Assembly: GCA_944472155.2 (NCBI GenBank)
Contig: OX235271.1
Coordinates: 96,795,256-96,859,255, forward strand
DNA length: 64,000 nt
Source of the DNA: Trichobilharzia szidati
Taxonomy: Eukaryota; Platyhelminthes; Trematoda; Strigeidida; Schistosomatidae
Direction of reading: 5' to 3'
In this document: piece by piece, positions 11,223 to 23,189 of the stretch
Numbering within the stretch: position 1 is the first letter of the stretch
Layout of the letters: each line of letters starts with the position of its first letter
The notes under the pieces: model-generated
What the model saw: the letters and a program-made list of their open reading frames with translations, nothing else
The model's database searches: none
Told to the model about the DNA's origin: nothing
Position numbers and translations under genes: made by a program

Positions 11223-12930
11223 AAAACTTTTCACTTAGACAATTGATTTTACTCTCTCTCTCTCTCCAAATGAGATACAGGTGCACTCGACTGACAAGTG
11301 TTGAACAGCACAAAATGTATGTCATTGATTAGTTATAACTGGAATTCTACAAGAGTCACACCGAAAACCGCAATGACATTAGGAATAGCTTTTTTCTTGA
11401 TACTCCTATCAAGTGACTTAAAATGAACCAATACACTTCTATGCCAGATTTAACTTAATTTGCTTCTTTGTGTGTCTGCTCTTAGCTGATAACACTTTTA
11501 TCCTTTGAATACTGAATTGTGCTGTCTAGGTTTTTTGTTAACTCATAAAGAAACCAGAAATTGTTATAAACTGACTGAATTGTTTCTCGAAAGCTGAGCA
11601 TTAGTACCAATGCTACAAAATTGTTTTACACTGCATACTGACACTTTAAAAAATCCGGTTAATAGCTCCCTTCAAACTGACTGCTAACTTTTAAAATGGC
11701 ACTGAACTATTCAGCTATCTGGTCACTTAGTTGGATACACTTGTGAGGAACATTGATTATAATTCAATAACTATTTCACATAATTATCATTCACCCATAT
11801 GAATCACTCTTTACATGAGTAGTTTAGTTATTAAACGGTTTGATATTTTTACTAAGCTACAGAAAATGTGTTCCCTGAGGGTAGCATTTGAGCTTTGTTA
11901 ATAAAGGTCAAGAAGCACACCACCTAAACCGAATGCTTGACTTATTGACTTCTTTTCTTTTCTAATGTTTAATGCTAAACCATTCACTAATTTCTATCAG
12001 CAGTTGACATCGTAGACAAGCGAATTCGATAATATTCTCAGGTCAGCTGATAACTGATAGATAAACTCTGCCAATCTAGTAATTATCACCTCCTATTGGT
12101 TGACATCCTTTTAAATTGCTAAATACAATGAGTCATTCCCTACCTAATTCTTAAACTCATCTGGTAAATTTCCCGTTATTAGTCATCGTCAACTGTATGA
12201 TTTATAATTGGCTAATATCCTGAAGGTCAACATTATTGAATGGTTTACTAACTTTAACACAGCCTAACACAGACAGATTATTTCACCTCCAATTTTTCAC
12301 AGAAACGTGTTGCTATGCCAGTGGCTGAGTGTGTTTACTTAAAAGATTAATATTATTAGATGTTGTGTTTGTGATATCTTTTGTTTGAGCAAACTGTAGT
12401 AGACCGTCTTGGTTTAATCGATGGGGTAGACTTATTTGCATTGAGAATTGATTGGCTTACATTACATGTCTAGTTTAGCATATGTAAACTTTCTTAATCT
12501 AGAAATGATTATTGATTCGTATTTAGGCGTAGGGTGTTTTCTTTGTTTTGCCCTGTTGCAAATTCGCTTCACACTATCTCATATATTGTGTCTAGTTTGT
12601 GACATGGAAATTAAACTCTAATTCCCTTTGAGCACCTGTGTTCTGAAAACCATTTTCAACCCTTTTCAAGTTCACGGTTGAATTCTGTGTCACTGTATAT
12701 TATCATAGAGAATTCTGAACATGAAGTTTAAAAACTAGTTAGTGTTTAAGAAGAAGTGATTATTTCGCTCAGTAATCCAGTTCATTATATAACACCCATT
12801 AGTGGGGTAGTGTGATTTGTATAATATACTATGTAGATGTTTCGTTACCTCACATGGTACAGGAATTCCGATATGGTTCAAGACTATTTCATTGTATGTA
12901 GAGGATGCATATATTTTTAGTGTAATTACT
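11223..12930. other. Intron of LRRC49-like gene, no recognised content
   Basis: AT-rich sequence with a short (ct)n tract near 11253. No exon, RNA gene or known repeat family was recognised. Confidence 0.45.
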
Positions 12931-12934
12931 ACTA

Positions 12935-13135
12935 TTATTATCCATTACTGGCTTTGTCAGTGAATCGTAGGACTCCAGCAACACATCTATATTCCGCTCA
13001 GTCCTGTGCCATTACTTTCAACTGGCTCTGCGATTGCCTACAAGCTTTCAGTTGTTCTTCTCCTTCGCACAACCTCCTCCAGCCTCGGACACCAAAGCTG
13101 TCACTTCCCACTCGATACTATGACGTGTGATACAA
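12935..13135 (-). pseudogene. RTE-like LINE 3' end relic
   Basis: On the minus strand the frame reads like the last residues of RTE-type polyproteins (WRR.CE.EE... QLK..A... RCV) and aligns by eye with the better preserved RTE end at 46860-47020. It ends in an aataataatagtag tail, as RTE copies often do. Only about 60 codons remain, with stops. Confidence 0.5.
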
Positions 13136-13149
13136 ATTTAATATCTACC

Positions 13150-14470
13150 AAGGAAGGTTTAATGTGATGACGAATTGTTGCTTTGAACGCATAAAGGTGG
13201 TTTAAACTTTCTAATTGCCTGCTAGGGCTTCCACAAACTTTAGGATACGCCCCACACATGTTTAGTAGATAGGTTTGAAAGATCTGTTAACGTCAATTTT
13301 ATGTCCTGTCTCTATATTATGTTTCGAAATAGAGCAGCTAGGTTTCCTGTTCTCACCATTCATGGGTTCTGAAGATTTCATTTGTTTCTGGAGCCATTTA
13401 GGAATATGCTCTGAAGCCCTTACTTGCAGAGATCGATGAGTCCTCCCTATGTATGTGTGTCCACACGTACATTCAAATTGGTAAATACAGTGGGATTGTG
13501 CCACTTGACATTAAACTATGATTATAATCACAAATATTTTAATTGCATTTCATACTATTATTATTTCATGTATTCACACCATTGACCTAATTCCCTCACC
13601 GGATATAATTTCTTAAAAAAAACCATATATATACGATTGTACAGCTTGATAATAAATTCGTTGAAAAGAGTCTCTTCGCTGAACAGTGGGATGTGACATC
13701 ATTTTTCGCATGTTCGAAGGGCTTAGATATATATATATATATATATATATATTGGCTTCACATTTTCAATTATTATGATATTAGCTGCATAAAAAGTCTT
13801 TTTAACAGCACCGTTCCGTCTTTGTCTAGTTATCAAGCTGCTTTGATGCCCCATATAGGATAGCTTGATGTACACGTCTTTCTTAGGGGCGAGTTGTGGA
13901 GTGGGTCTTGGTGTTCTGACTACTTTATATCTCCTGATGGATAACTGTTATCAACCAGAGTTTGTATCAAATTTCTTTCTTCTTCATCAAGTGTTTCTTC
14001 AGTGCATATTCGTTGGATTCTACTGAAGAGGCACCTTACTAAGGCTCTTTTGTACCGAATAGGGCAGAAACTGTAGTAATTAAGATACTGTCCTGTCCAG
14101 ATAGGTTTTCTATAAATAGATCTTTTTATTGACCCATCAAGCCGTCGACTAAGCAATATGTTTAGGAAAGATAAACAATTATATTCCTCTTCTACAGATG
14201 TAAGTGATATGCTATTCTGAACTTTATTCATTCGATTTAAAATTGAGGTGGCAGAACAAGACTTATCACTTATGATTACAATATCATCTACATACCTTCT
14301 ATAAAGTGGCACATTTTCGATTAAATCCTCCGATAAATTCTCAATTTACGACATATAAATATCTGCTAAAAGGGGCCCTAACGGACTTCTCATAGCAACA
14401 CCATCAACTTGGCGGAAACAATCGCCTTCAAATGTAAACCTAAAATTGTTTGTACATAGAAGTAATAAAC
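13150..14470 (-). pseudogene. Decayed Penelope-like element (RT and GIY-YIG pieces)
   Basis: Minus-strand frames include 'FRQVDGVAMRSPLGPLLAD' (motif B, about 14425-14350, with a stop after it), 'LYRRYVDDIVII' (motif C) and a thumb region (13920-14312). Further on is a GIY-YIG piece with 'CIYQFECTCGHTYIGRT' (13262-13504). Between the two pieces is an (at)n tract at 13728-13752 and other insertion. Part of the end is repeated in the opposite orientation at 14470-14645, giving inverted flanks. Stops and gaps show it is dead. Confidence 0.85.
13641..13683 (+). ncRNA. PLE-associated hammerhead-like motif
   Basis: Stem I is agc/gct, the core-like cttgata is followed by a loop, then ttGAAA and a near-palindromic stem III (aagag/ctctt) ending in TC. 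It matches in layout the motif downstream of the intact PLE at 25566-25608. Core positions differ from the CUGAUGA consensus, so it is probably inactive. Confidence 0.45.
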
Positions 14471-14645
14471 ATATTATAGAGACAGGACATAAAATTGATG
14501 TTAACAGATCTTTCAAACCTATCTATAAAACGTGTTTGGGGAGTATCCTAAAGTTTGTGGAAACCCTAGCAGGCAATTAGAAAGTTTAAACCACCTTTAT
14601 GCGTTCAAAGCAACAATTCGTCATCACATTAAACCTTCCTTGGTA
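14470..14645 (+). repeat. Inverted copy of PLE GIY-YIG tail
   Basis: The plus strand repeats the sequence of the minus strand at about 13160-13325 with few changes; it encodes the 'ETGHKIDVNRSFKPIY' segment of the GIY-YIG tail. The pair brackets the PLE relic. Inverted partial copies at both ends are a known feature of Penelope-like elements. Confidence 0.8.
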
Positions 14646-15037
14646 AATTTTGTTTTGATACCGTAGCAGATGTACTATTACCTCTGCTATTTGGTTTAGT
14701 GGTCTTCATTAAAATTTAATGTCCCCTCAGAATAAGTCCTATCCATCTCAATTTAGTTATTGGGCAATAGGTTATTGACTGGTTCCTTGTAAGAGTACCT
14801 TATTTCTTGAGAACTAAACTTCGAGAGGAAGATACACATTTTCTAACTAATCCTCGGAAAATACCATAATTTATACTCACAAGTTTGTACACAAAAATTT
14901 TAAGTGTGTAAGTGCCAGCAAAGTATATCCTGATAGGTGTTTTATTTAAATTGATTCATTGCTTGTTTAAAATAAATTTATCATTAAATTTAACTAATAT
15001 CATACAATACTGTTTTTGGGGTGTACTTAATTCTTAG

Positions 15038-15554
15038 ATGGATTTCAAGCGAATAAGTTGAAACGTCCCACACACCGGCACTTAAACTCAACTCCAGTTA
15101 ATTATTATCATCTATTGCCTTCATGGGACCGTTCATCTAAATCACTAACTACGCAGATTAATAACACTGACAGACAGGAAGATAAGAATGATGAAGAAAT
15201 ATGTGGACAACAGCAGCAACAAACGACGCGCTCATCTCCAATACTGCCTCCTCCTCCAACGCCACCTCCATCAACACTGCCATTCTCTTCATCTTCACCA
15301 CCATCCACATCACATGAACTGGGGGATTCAATGAAATCTCGAAGAAAGTGTTATACAGCTGCAGTCAAAACTTTTACTAATAACAGTGTGACTGCACGTA
15401 ACACAACAAAGAACAGTGGAGTTGTCAGTAATCATAGGTTATACCCAACTGATAATGGTCCCAGTAACTATGAGGCCTTTTTACTAAACGAATTTTTCAC
15501 TGTCCTAAATAAAGATAGTCATGACGAAAAGAGAAAAATTACAAGCTATGAACG
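15038..15554 (+). CDS. LRRC49: LRRC49-like gene, exon before the repeats
   Basis: The exon follows a ttcttag acceptor and ends at an excellent gtaagt donor. Its 172 codons are low-complexity: a run of prolines (PPPPTPPPS), Ser/Thr/Asn-rich stretches, and at the end 'LLNEFF' and 'SYER'. The final codon is split (cg plus g) and joins in frame to the exon at 16766, giving 'SYERMHLTNCPIID', which parallels the start of the repeat region in vertebrate LRRC49. This segment is probably disordered. It starts in phase with two bases of a codon, so at least one exon lies upstream. Confidence 0.8.
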
Positions 15555-15879
15555 GTAAGTATGGTTTTCTTTTGGACTGATTGTTGTTTCAAGCAATGAG
15601 ATTCACTGGCCTAAAATACATCCGTTGGTGATCTAGTGTAATCTTCAGGAAGCGTTTAATGCAGATTCTGTATTTTTATCACACATCAAACAAAGAGTAT
15701 CAGAAACCGCATGGCAATCTATTCCCTTACTCAGCCACTAAGCGGCTGTTTACTTAAATAAAACAAATCAGTACATGAAAACAACTCCTTTTACTAACAC
15801 CTATATAAGCTGACAGAGAACACAAAAATATTTATTGAATACTCAACTATTAGCTTGTAGGGATTTGATTGATTGGTTA

Positions 15880-16243
15880 CAGGATTTCATCATTAGCTGG
15901 CACTGGTTAGAGAACCATTGGAAAATACAACAAAAGAGTACTGGACAGTTGTTCCATCCTAGTTTGGGAGTCTTCATCAGTAGGTACCCACCGCCACGGT
16001 TCGAATCCAGGACCTTCTGGTTACAAGGCGAGCGGGCTAGCTGGTAGACGATTAAGCCACTGGGACCCGATCCAATGACCAGTTCATAAATTCTAACTTC
16101 TACCAAATCACGACATTGCGCGACCACTAACCAGTGTCTTGGGCTAGTATTTGTCCTCACACCCGACCTGCTGCACCCTACTGGTCACGACTTTCCTCTA
16201 GAACCCAGCTACCTGCCTGAATAGGGCCAGTCGCCAGTGAGCA
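15880..16243 (-). mobile_element. tRNA-headed hammerhead SINE (family A), full length
   Basis: Minus-strand copy: the tail (gatttcatcattagctgg) at the left, the hammerhead region at about 15935-15990 (stem II cctag/gggac side and GAAA-like box replaced by caaaa), the B box (ggttcgaatcc complement) near 16000, the A box near 16055, and the 5' end at about 16243. The GAAA box is damaged (ttgttccatcc on the plus strand), so it should not cleave. Confidence 0.75.
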
Positions 16244-16322
16244 TCAGTAATAGGCACCATCATACAGTTATACCTGCTTACTTAATTGCTATTTACAGTA
16301 TCGAGAAGATCACATATTAGGG

Positions 16323-16626
16323 TGTGGTGAGAGCTGGCTGCTAGCCAAACTTGGTAGACAGTAATTGACGTCAACGTTTATGTCCCCAATATTGGTGGTG
16401 AGAAAATGAGAACAAAGGCTTTGCGTAGGCGGATACAGTTAGCATATGGATGATCTGACACAGCCACAAAGAGATGCAAGGTTAACTTTCTGTGAGAAAC
16501 AACCAATCAAAAGACTGTATTTTCTACTAACAATAATCTACAATAATGTAGATTAAAATCTATAAATATGTGTTGATTTTCCTTAATAAAGGATCTGTTG
16601 CCTGGCCCTTGTCTTCTGTTGTTACA
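16323..16626 (+). mobile_element. Solo LTR with AGGG target-site duplication
   Basis: A 304-base unit starts with TGTGGTGAG and ends with TTGTTACA, so it has the 5'-TG...CA-3' termini of an LTR. It is flanked by the 4-base direct repeat AGGG (16319-16322 and 16627-16630). A polyadenylation signal aataaa lies at about 16584. Two relatives with their own 4-base duplications occur at 35108 and 50954. No internal retroviral-type genes are present. Ty3/gypsy elements known from schistosomes have LTRs of about this size. Confidence 0.9.
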
Positions 16627-16765
16627 AGGGTAGCAAACTGCGAGCACTTATTCCAAAATAAATTTTTCTAATTTCTTAAAAATTAACGTATAAGTATTTT
16701 TATACCTTTCATTAATATACATACTACTTTTTTTTCTCTTTTACATTGTATTCTTTGCTTTATAG

Positions 16766-17242
16766 GATGCATTTAACAAATTGTCCAATAATTGATTCAA
16801 ATGAAATATGCCGCCTATTAAGTTTTCAATGTAATCGTATTCATCGTATAGAGAATCTACAAAATCTGACAAAACTTGTCTATTTAAATATATCAGCAAA
16901 TCAGCTGACATCAATCAGTGGTTTAGAAACACTTTATTCCCTACGGATATTATTATTAGGACAAAATCAAATAAAACGTATATGTGCATTAGATAATTTA
17001 TATAATTTAAATGTACTCGATTTAAATCATAATCAAATAAGAACTATTGAAAATTTATCCCATTTGACAAAGTTACGCTCATTAAATTTATCCTTTAATT
17101 ATATTACCTCAGTGAATGGTTTATCCGGGTTAACAGCATTAACTGAATTGAACTTGAGACAAAATAATATACTACGTGTTGAACCGATAGAAAATGTGCC
17201 TAAATTGGCTTGGGTATTTCTAAGTTTTAATAATATTGAAAG
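16766..17242 (+). CDS. LRRC49: LRRC49-like gene, main leucine-rich repeat exon
   Basis: LRRC49 is a subunit of the tubulin polyglutamylase complex, which adds glutamate chains to tubulin tails in cilia and neurons (family knowledge). The exon, between a ttatag acceptor and a gtaaat donor, encodes about six SDS22-type repeats of 22 residues, e.g. 'LVYLNISANQLTSISGLETL' and 'NLNVLDLNHNQIRTIENL'. The order and spacing match vertebrate LRRC49, including 'CPII' before the first repeat and 'LTELNLR.N' and 'FLSFNNI' near the end. Both ends join in phase to neighbouring exons (cg|g and ag|a). Confidence 0.92.
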
Positions 17243-18565
17243 GTAAATTGTTGAATTACTTTATGATTTAATTTTTATTGTATATTGGATGTTACAGCTT
17301 AGAATATTTTAGATGATGCCAGGATCTTTCTTTATTGCTAGTGTAATAGAAGTTAGGTGAACGGGTTGGGGGAGGGCGAGGACAATTTTGCGATTTAGTC
17401 ACTTTTGAGTGAGGCAGTCAGAATCTCTTCGGGGACTTTTGCTAATTCATTCTTATAGTAATATCTAGTCTGTTGCATAATGTTATCATATAAGAAAGAG
17501 GTAAAAGAAACTGTCCTTAGGATCCTTAAAAAAGCTAAAAATTAAGATGGAATTTGGTGTCATACATTCGATCAGAGAACGGCTTAAGGATTCTGTTGAT
17601 CCTGTGAGGAATTCAAATCTATTCTACAGAATACTACCGTGCAGTGACTATGGGGTCATATAGGTGGGTCATGATCGTCAGCCTGGATTAGTACGAAGGA
17701 GTTAAACTACACATAAAATGATAGCAATAACATATTCGGTTTGTATAAAGACTGTTGTAAATCAGTTTATGGTAAGCGGAAAACTCAGAGTAGTAAGGAA
17801 ATGAGGTAAAATGAAACCAGTAAATTAACATAGAAGTGGTTCAGTCATCGAATGCTTCCTTATGTTATGAACATTTGATAAGAGTAGTAAGGAAGAAATG
17901 TTATCACTTCCAGGGATCTGCGAATAAAGAAGGATTAAACAAAATGTACAGATAAGACGTTGTAACTCGTATGACTGCTTTGATTTAATTATAAGCAATA
18001 AAATATGTGTGAAATGTCAGCCATTCTGGACTTTAGCTAATAAATATATCTAGGATGGAATTGCATACAACTACAGTTTCTAATTTCTTGTACATTAAGA
18101 GTTGAGTTCTTTTTCTTTCACCCTTGATATTCATTAATCTGATGCTGGTAAAGATAAAACATCTTTGTTATAGAGTCATTCAAATTCTGTGTTTAATTTT
18201 TCTAACTATATAGTAACACGTACCTTCTGATCGAAAGTGGAAAACCGGCGAATGGAAGTCTTTGCTTTAAATCTTAGACCTTCTAACGTAAATCTGTAAG
18301 ACCTACCAACAACACTAAGGAAACTACCTTCCTAAGGGGTTGAGACTACGATTTAGCCCTGTATTTGTGAATGATATGAACACAAATCACTGGGAAACTG
18401 TAAGGTAGAACAGACAAGCTGCTCCGTAGTGTTTAAGCATTGGTTAGTATTACACTATTTGTTTAAGCAAAGGACACGTATTAGAAGGCCCGTATCATCA
18501 GTGTACCTTGTATCTTCAACTCAAATCAGGAAGCCCATAGTTTGAGACAAAAATCAAAGTTTTTT
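17243..18565. other. Intron of LRRC49-like gene, no recognised repeat
   Basis: AT-rich intron sequence without any exon-like frame or repeat family that I can name. Confidence 0.5.
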
Positions 18566-18569
18566 TGGT

Positions 18570-18765
18570 GCGTCGGTGGCACATTGGTTAGAACTCTCGC
18601 CTACCATACACATGGTTCGGGGTTCGATCCCCTGCCGACGCACACCTGACATCAATGGTCGGCCTGCAAAATTTGGGCTATCGATATCACATGCTGAAAA
18701 TTCCATACCTGTACCAAAAATACTGTGTGGAATCAAGCTATAATCAAAAATTAAAAAAATTATTA
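18570..18765 (+). mobile_element. tRNA-headed SINE, body type B2
   Basis: It starts with a tRNA-like unit: gcgtcgg pairs with ccgacgc as an acceptor stem, A box tggcacattgg, B box ggttcgatccc. The body differs from the B1 SINEs and contains 'aatggtcggcctgcaaaatttgg' -like and 'atcaagctataatcaaa' -like segments before an A-rich tail. Other B2 copies lie at 31404 and 55608. Confidence 0.8.
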
Positions 18766-19375
18766 CCATTGGTGTGACAACTAAAAAGACTTTTGCTAGG
18801 TTTTCCTAATATCTTTGACAATCAGTCCATTCGGTAGAAACTCATGGCCTCATCAGGCGTTGGACTTATTTTTCTCATAATTCAGATTCATTTCATCGTC
18901 AGTCTAATAGGTAATTGAATATCTTGCAGTAATACAGTCTGCATAAGTTGTGAAAGCCAACTGAGCCTTTTGTATCCATACTGAGACACTCACTCGTTTG
19001 AATAGAAATTAAACTGTTCAGTATAAATGTACTGATTGATATAACCCTAGTCAACTTCGATGCTACACAAATCCACTTTCTACTCGGGAATAGTCTTGTC
19101 GACTTACAACATGTAGAATATATTTTCCTTCTAGATAAAGATAATTTCATCTAAACACCTAAGCGAAGATCTAAGGATGTTCTGCATAGGATCAAATGTA
19201 AGCTTAGAAATTGGGCACTGTGGTAGAATATAATTCCATATTAAATAAGTTTTTCTGATTTAACGCTGCATTTATTACTGCATCACTGTGTTTTAAATCG
19301 AATAAACATATCCAACATGAATTCGTCAAGTGTAAGACTTTGCTGTAGGACTGGTCTGTATCCGCTGCTTGTTTA
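18766..19375. other. Intron sequence; short PLE-like flank
   Basis: Mostly unexplained. A segment near 19210-19245 (gggcactgtggtag...aattccat) resembles one at 45612-45645 next to a PLE relic, so it may be decayed PLE flank. Confidence 0.3.
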
Positions 19376-19377
19376 AG

Positions 19378-19700
19378 GTATAAGGAGAGAAATGGTCGAC
19401 CATTTCAGTTATTTAGGACGTTATATCAGTCCTAATTGACTGATTGCTTGCTCATGGTGTCTCAGCATGGATAAAAGAGATTTGATTGGAATTTTCAAAA
19501 CTCCACCATCTTTGATGGAGTAATGTGTTTACTGTTCAGGAGATCTCTGCTTCCTACTTTACGGCCATAAGACACGGTGGTTGAGGGTAAGAAGTATGAA
19601 AAGAATAGCAGTATTTTCAAGATAGATGCCTTCGTTCAACTTCACGTTATAAAGAGTACATTATGTTCAAAAATAATAAGGTTAGGCATAATATGAGTTG
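19378..19700 (+). pseudogene. LINE reverse transcriptase relic (same family as 56.3 kb)
   Basis: Decayed frames show 'VDHFSYLGRYIS' followed about 60 codons later by 'LLYGHKTRWLRVRSMKR', matching 'VDRFTYLGSTIS' and 'LLYGCETWTLRVEDMKR' of the LINE at 56330-57150. Stops break it repeatedly. Confidence 0.65.
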
Positions 19701-20284
19701 GAAAAAGAAAGTCAATTGATGAGGCTGTAAGGTTCTACCGATCAATATGTGTTACAACATGTTGAACCGCTGCATTATTTGATGAGCAATTTGATCCGAA
19801 GCAGAATTAAGTTAAGAAGACGTTAGGCATGGTCCTTCTGCACTACTGTAAAAAATAGTGCTGAGAACTCAGCAGTGAATCAAACAATATTGTTTAGAAT
19901 AAAACAATTACCACTGTTATTATTACTTCTAAGTCAACCGAACAGTCAGTATTTAGTATCCTAAGCCAATAGTCTCCGTTCCCATCAGCATTCTGAATTT
20001 GTCATTAGTAGAGCTGAACATAATCCAACTAGCTTTTGAGAAGTTATTCAGCTTAACTAGAGAATAATTACAGTAGTTACCCTTTTTTTGCGTAATACGC
20101 CCGAAATTATATCAGCCTGGGGGTGAAATATTCGTAACCAAATGATAAAGCTCAGAAAATAACAAAAAAAATTGTCTTCCTTAGACTAAACTATAAATTT
20201 CATTTTACGACTAAAAAATCAATCAGATTTATTTATTTATTTGCGTCATAAAGAGCATCTCAAACAAACTACAGACCTTCATTA

Positions 20285-20665
20285 ACAGTTGTCTTCGCTC
20301 AATACTCAAGATCAGATGGCCAGAAAAGATCAGAAACAGGGATCTCCGGGAGCGGACCAACCAGGAACCGATTGTGAAACAAATAGGCAGGAAGAAATAT
20401 TGGTGGATTGGTCATACTCTGAGGAAACAAACCATCAAGTGACATCACCAGACAAGCCATTGCTCGAGTGGAACCCGAAAGGGAAGCGGCAAGTTGGTCG
20501 TCAGTGCAAGAGTGACTTGGAGGTCATGTGAAGAGGAGATGAAAACGTGTGGGCAGAATTGGAGCCAGGTGTAGACTCTAGCAGAGAACAGAACGCAATG
20601 GAGACGCACGGCTGAAGCCCTATGTTGCTCTACGAATTAAAGGAAACAATAATAATAATAATTTT
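20285..20665 (+). pseudogene. RTE-like LINE 3' end relic
   Basis: Across frameshifts the segment reads 'WWIGHTLRK', 'LEWNPKGKRQVGR', 'TWR.CEEEM', 'W...AENRTQWRR..EAL', which is the typical C-terminus of RTE-clade polyproteins. It ends with aataataataataat, a microsatellite-like 3' tail. The frame is broken at several points. Confidence 0.8.
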
Positions 20666-20727
20666 TGAGTCAGCAGTTGAACGAGAGACATTATATGTTT
20701 GTCGACTGATTGATTTTTTTATTTCAG

Positions 20728-20878
20728 ATGGTCTCAGATCAGTGGTCTAGCCAGTTTAAATTCATTTGCACAAGTTACACTAGATGGGAATCCTATTGTA
20801 GCCGATCCAAATTATCATAAAATGATATGTAATGATAGAAGGATTACAAGTGCTAACCATAACATCAATTTTTCAGGA
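20728..20878 (+). CDS. LRRC49: LRRC49-like gene, last repeat exon
   Basis: A tttcag acceptor and gtaagt donor bound 151 bases. Joined in phase (ag|a), it continues the repeat region: 'WSQISGLASLNSFAQVTLDGNPIVADPNYHKMI'. This corresponds to the repeat cap with 'DGNPI' in vertebrate LRRC49. The exon ends in phase 0. In vertebrate proteins this cap is followed by a charged helix of roughly 60 residues that I could not find before the next exon. Confidence 0.88.
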
Positions 20879-21104
20879 GTAAGTCTCATATGTTATCAGT
20901 GTTAATACTAATAATATTTATTGATTTCAGGAGAAAGTCACTTTAAATTATGTAGTCTCCCTGGAATCTGAGAATTAAATGTAATGACTTTTACTGTTGC
21001 TATCGAGTATCTATCATAATTACCTTACTGTGTGCATTCTTTACTGTCTTCGGAGTTTTTATCATTATTTTACTTCCCTTTATGTCCCATTATATTCAGT
21101 AGGG

Positions 21105-21255
21105 TGTTCTTTTTATTCCTTTACGTTCCCAATGGACCGTAGGGCTTATTACTGACTCAACGACGCAAAGGAGTGCGTCGGCCGGCGACCGAACCTTAAA
21201 CAAAATGCGTGGTTGGCGAGCATCCTACCGCTGTGCCACTGACACTAGAGTGTTA
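21105..21255 (-). mobile_element. tRNA-headed SINE, body type B1, partial
   Basis: Reads on the minus strand: tRNA-like head near 21250-21170 (gtggcacagcgg, damaged B box) and the end of a B1 body near 21110 ('aacgtaaaggaataaa'). The middle of the body is missing. Confidence 0.65.
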
Positions 21256-21628
21256 GTGTATTGGCAAAGTTCAGCAATAACGTCCCAAGAGATGCGAGTG
21301 CACGAGTTACCGTCAGCCGACCAGGCATGAAAAATAGGAATTTTTGCACAAAAAATGACGCATATTTGCAAGAAAATGCATGAAAACACATTAAAAGTCC
21401 CAGTTATGATGAGGAGTATCAGGTGCTAAGTTAGACTAGTTTTTGCACATGTATTCACCCAGCTGACTAAAGATGAGCTGTTTTTGTGAATCGTTTATCT
21501 CTCTTATCCTATTGTGCAGTCTTCCCCAAAAGCCCTGGATTGAATTACTATGGTTTCCAGTATGACGATAGACGACCACTTATCAGGAAAATGTAGATAA
21601 GAAAACAAATTAAAATAAATGACATTAA

Positions 21629-21768
21629 CTCTAAGTCCTAAACTTAACACTAACCCTAACCTCAATCCTAACCATAATTACAACCCTTATCCTAACCGTA
21701 AACCTAACCTTAATCGCAATTATGACCCTAACCCCAATACTTACCTCAACCCTAATCCTAACCCTAAC
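21629..21768 (+). repeat. Degenerate CCCTAA-type (telomere-like) array
   Basis: About 140 bases of imperfect cctaa/ccctaac units (cctaaccctaac at the right end) interspersed with variants such as ccttaatcg. The flatworm telomere repeat is TTAGGG. A counterpart in the opposite orientation lies at 25754-25853. Confidence 0.8.
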
Positions 21769-22234
21769 GAGCTATTAATAGATTGTCCAAACAGTACTCA
21801 AAAACGTGATCTGGGTGAAATTTGCTGCTTAGTTTGTGAGTAGCGTTGATATTTCAGCTATGATAATGGTAGGTGCCGTTAGCCAATGGCTAGCATCCGT
21901 TCAAGGTGACTGGAGCGTTTGCACTTCTGGGACGCTATTGTTGAACTTCGCCGGTGTACTTTTACTTCACTATGACACACAAAGGAAAAGTATATCAGCT
22001 CCCATGGGTATTTTTCTGTACAAAATTCTATCTTGTTCTGTCTGTTTACTTATCGACGCTAGGCTGTGAAATGCTATGGCAAACTCGAAAAATCACAAAA
22101 TAAGCTAGCCTAAACATAATCGGGAAGCCTGGTATACAAGATAACTCTACACGAGGATCAACAGAGACGTAATTAATTTAAATAACCATTTAACTGAAAA
22201 GTTAGTATATATATATATATACATGAATGGATTC

Positions 22235-22400
22235 TCCTGGACCATGACAGGCAGTGATTAGGTAATGTTGGTGACATGACTCAAAATCATTCACAATATT
22301 TAAAGCGTATTTACTCCTTATGGTTCTTAAGGTTCTGTGTGTCATTTTTCAGTCATTTTTATCACACATATATAAATTTTCATTCATCATATCATAGTAA
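22235..22400 (+). repeat. Short LINE 3' relic (56.3 kb family), tentative
   Basis: The stretch 'ggtgacatgactcaaaatcattc' -like resembles 'GDMAQNRSQW' coding DNA of the LINE at 56330-57150. Only this end piece is visible. Confidence 0.35.
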
Positions 22401-22951
22401 CATTTCACCTCAGCTCTGTTACATGTAAGATTTCACAGGTCTAAACTAATGGATGTCTATGTGAAATTCTCTAACGATTAGTCACTCAGTTAGTCAGTCA
22501 ATTAGTCGTGATGCTTCGAAATCTCATGAATGGAAAATTTGATTTTAGTTGTTCGTATTCTTATTTACCTTTAGAAAATTCCCATGACAACATCGAAAAA
22601 GTACATAAATTAAGCAACCGCTATATTATATAATATTTCATCAAATTCATGTGTAAGTGAAACAGTACCATGCAATATAGCATACATATGTGTAGACCAC
22701 AATTCCAATCAAATTTACCGTAAATGTAGCTACTCGATGGGGATGTTTTGTCAGTCAACGTAATAATTGTTATTACTGAATCAAAAAATGAGTATAAAAA
22801 ACAAGTGGATTAATAATTAACCAAAGACACGTAATCTGTATTATATTTCAGTGGAAGTGAAGTGAAATTAACCCAAAATGTAAGTGTAAGCTGGTCTATT
22901 CTTGTACGGCCTAATGTAGTTACTATGACCAGAAAGAGAGAGAGAGAAAGT

Positions 22952-23187
22952 ACGCATCGGTGGTACAGCGGTTTGGACGCTTGCCAACCATGCACGTGGT
23001 CCGGAGCTCGATCCCCGGCCGACGCAGTCCTTTACCTCGTCAAACCAGAAGTAAACTTGGTAAAGAGGAAAGGTTAGGCATGAGGCTAGCAACCCCATCC
23101 TGTAAAAGTAAACACTACTGCTACAGAAACTTCAAGCCTCTAGCTTGAAGCCCTATGTTCCACTGGGAACGTGGAGGAATAAAAAAA
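22952..23187 (+). mobile_element. tRNA-headed SINE, body type B1
   Basis: tRNA-like head with A box tggtacagcgg and a changed B box (gagctcgatcc), acceptor-like gcatcgg/ccgacgc. The body carries 'aaaggttaggcatgaggct', 'aacttcaagcctctagctt' and 'tatgttccactgggaac', ending in an A-rich tail. A (ga)n tract precedes it. Confidence 0.85.
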
Positions 23188-23189
23188 TG

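Noticed and set aside
15108..15308. Gly/Cys-rich minus-strand frame
   Set aside because: Antisense shadow of the proline- and glutamine-rich LRRC49 exon.
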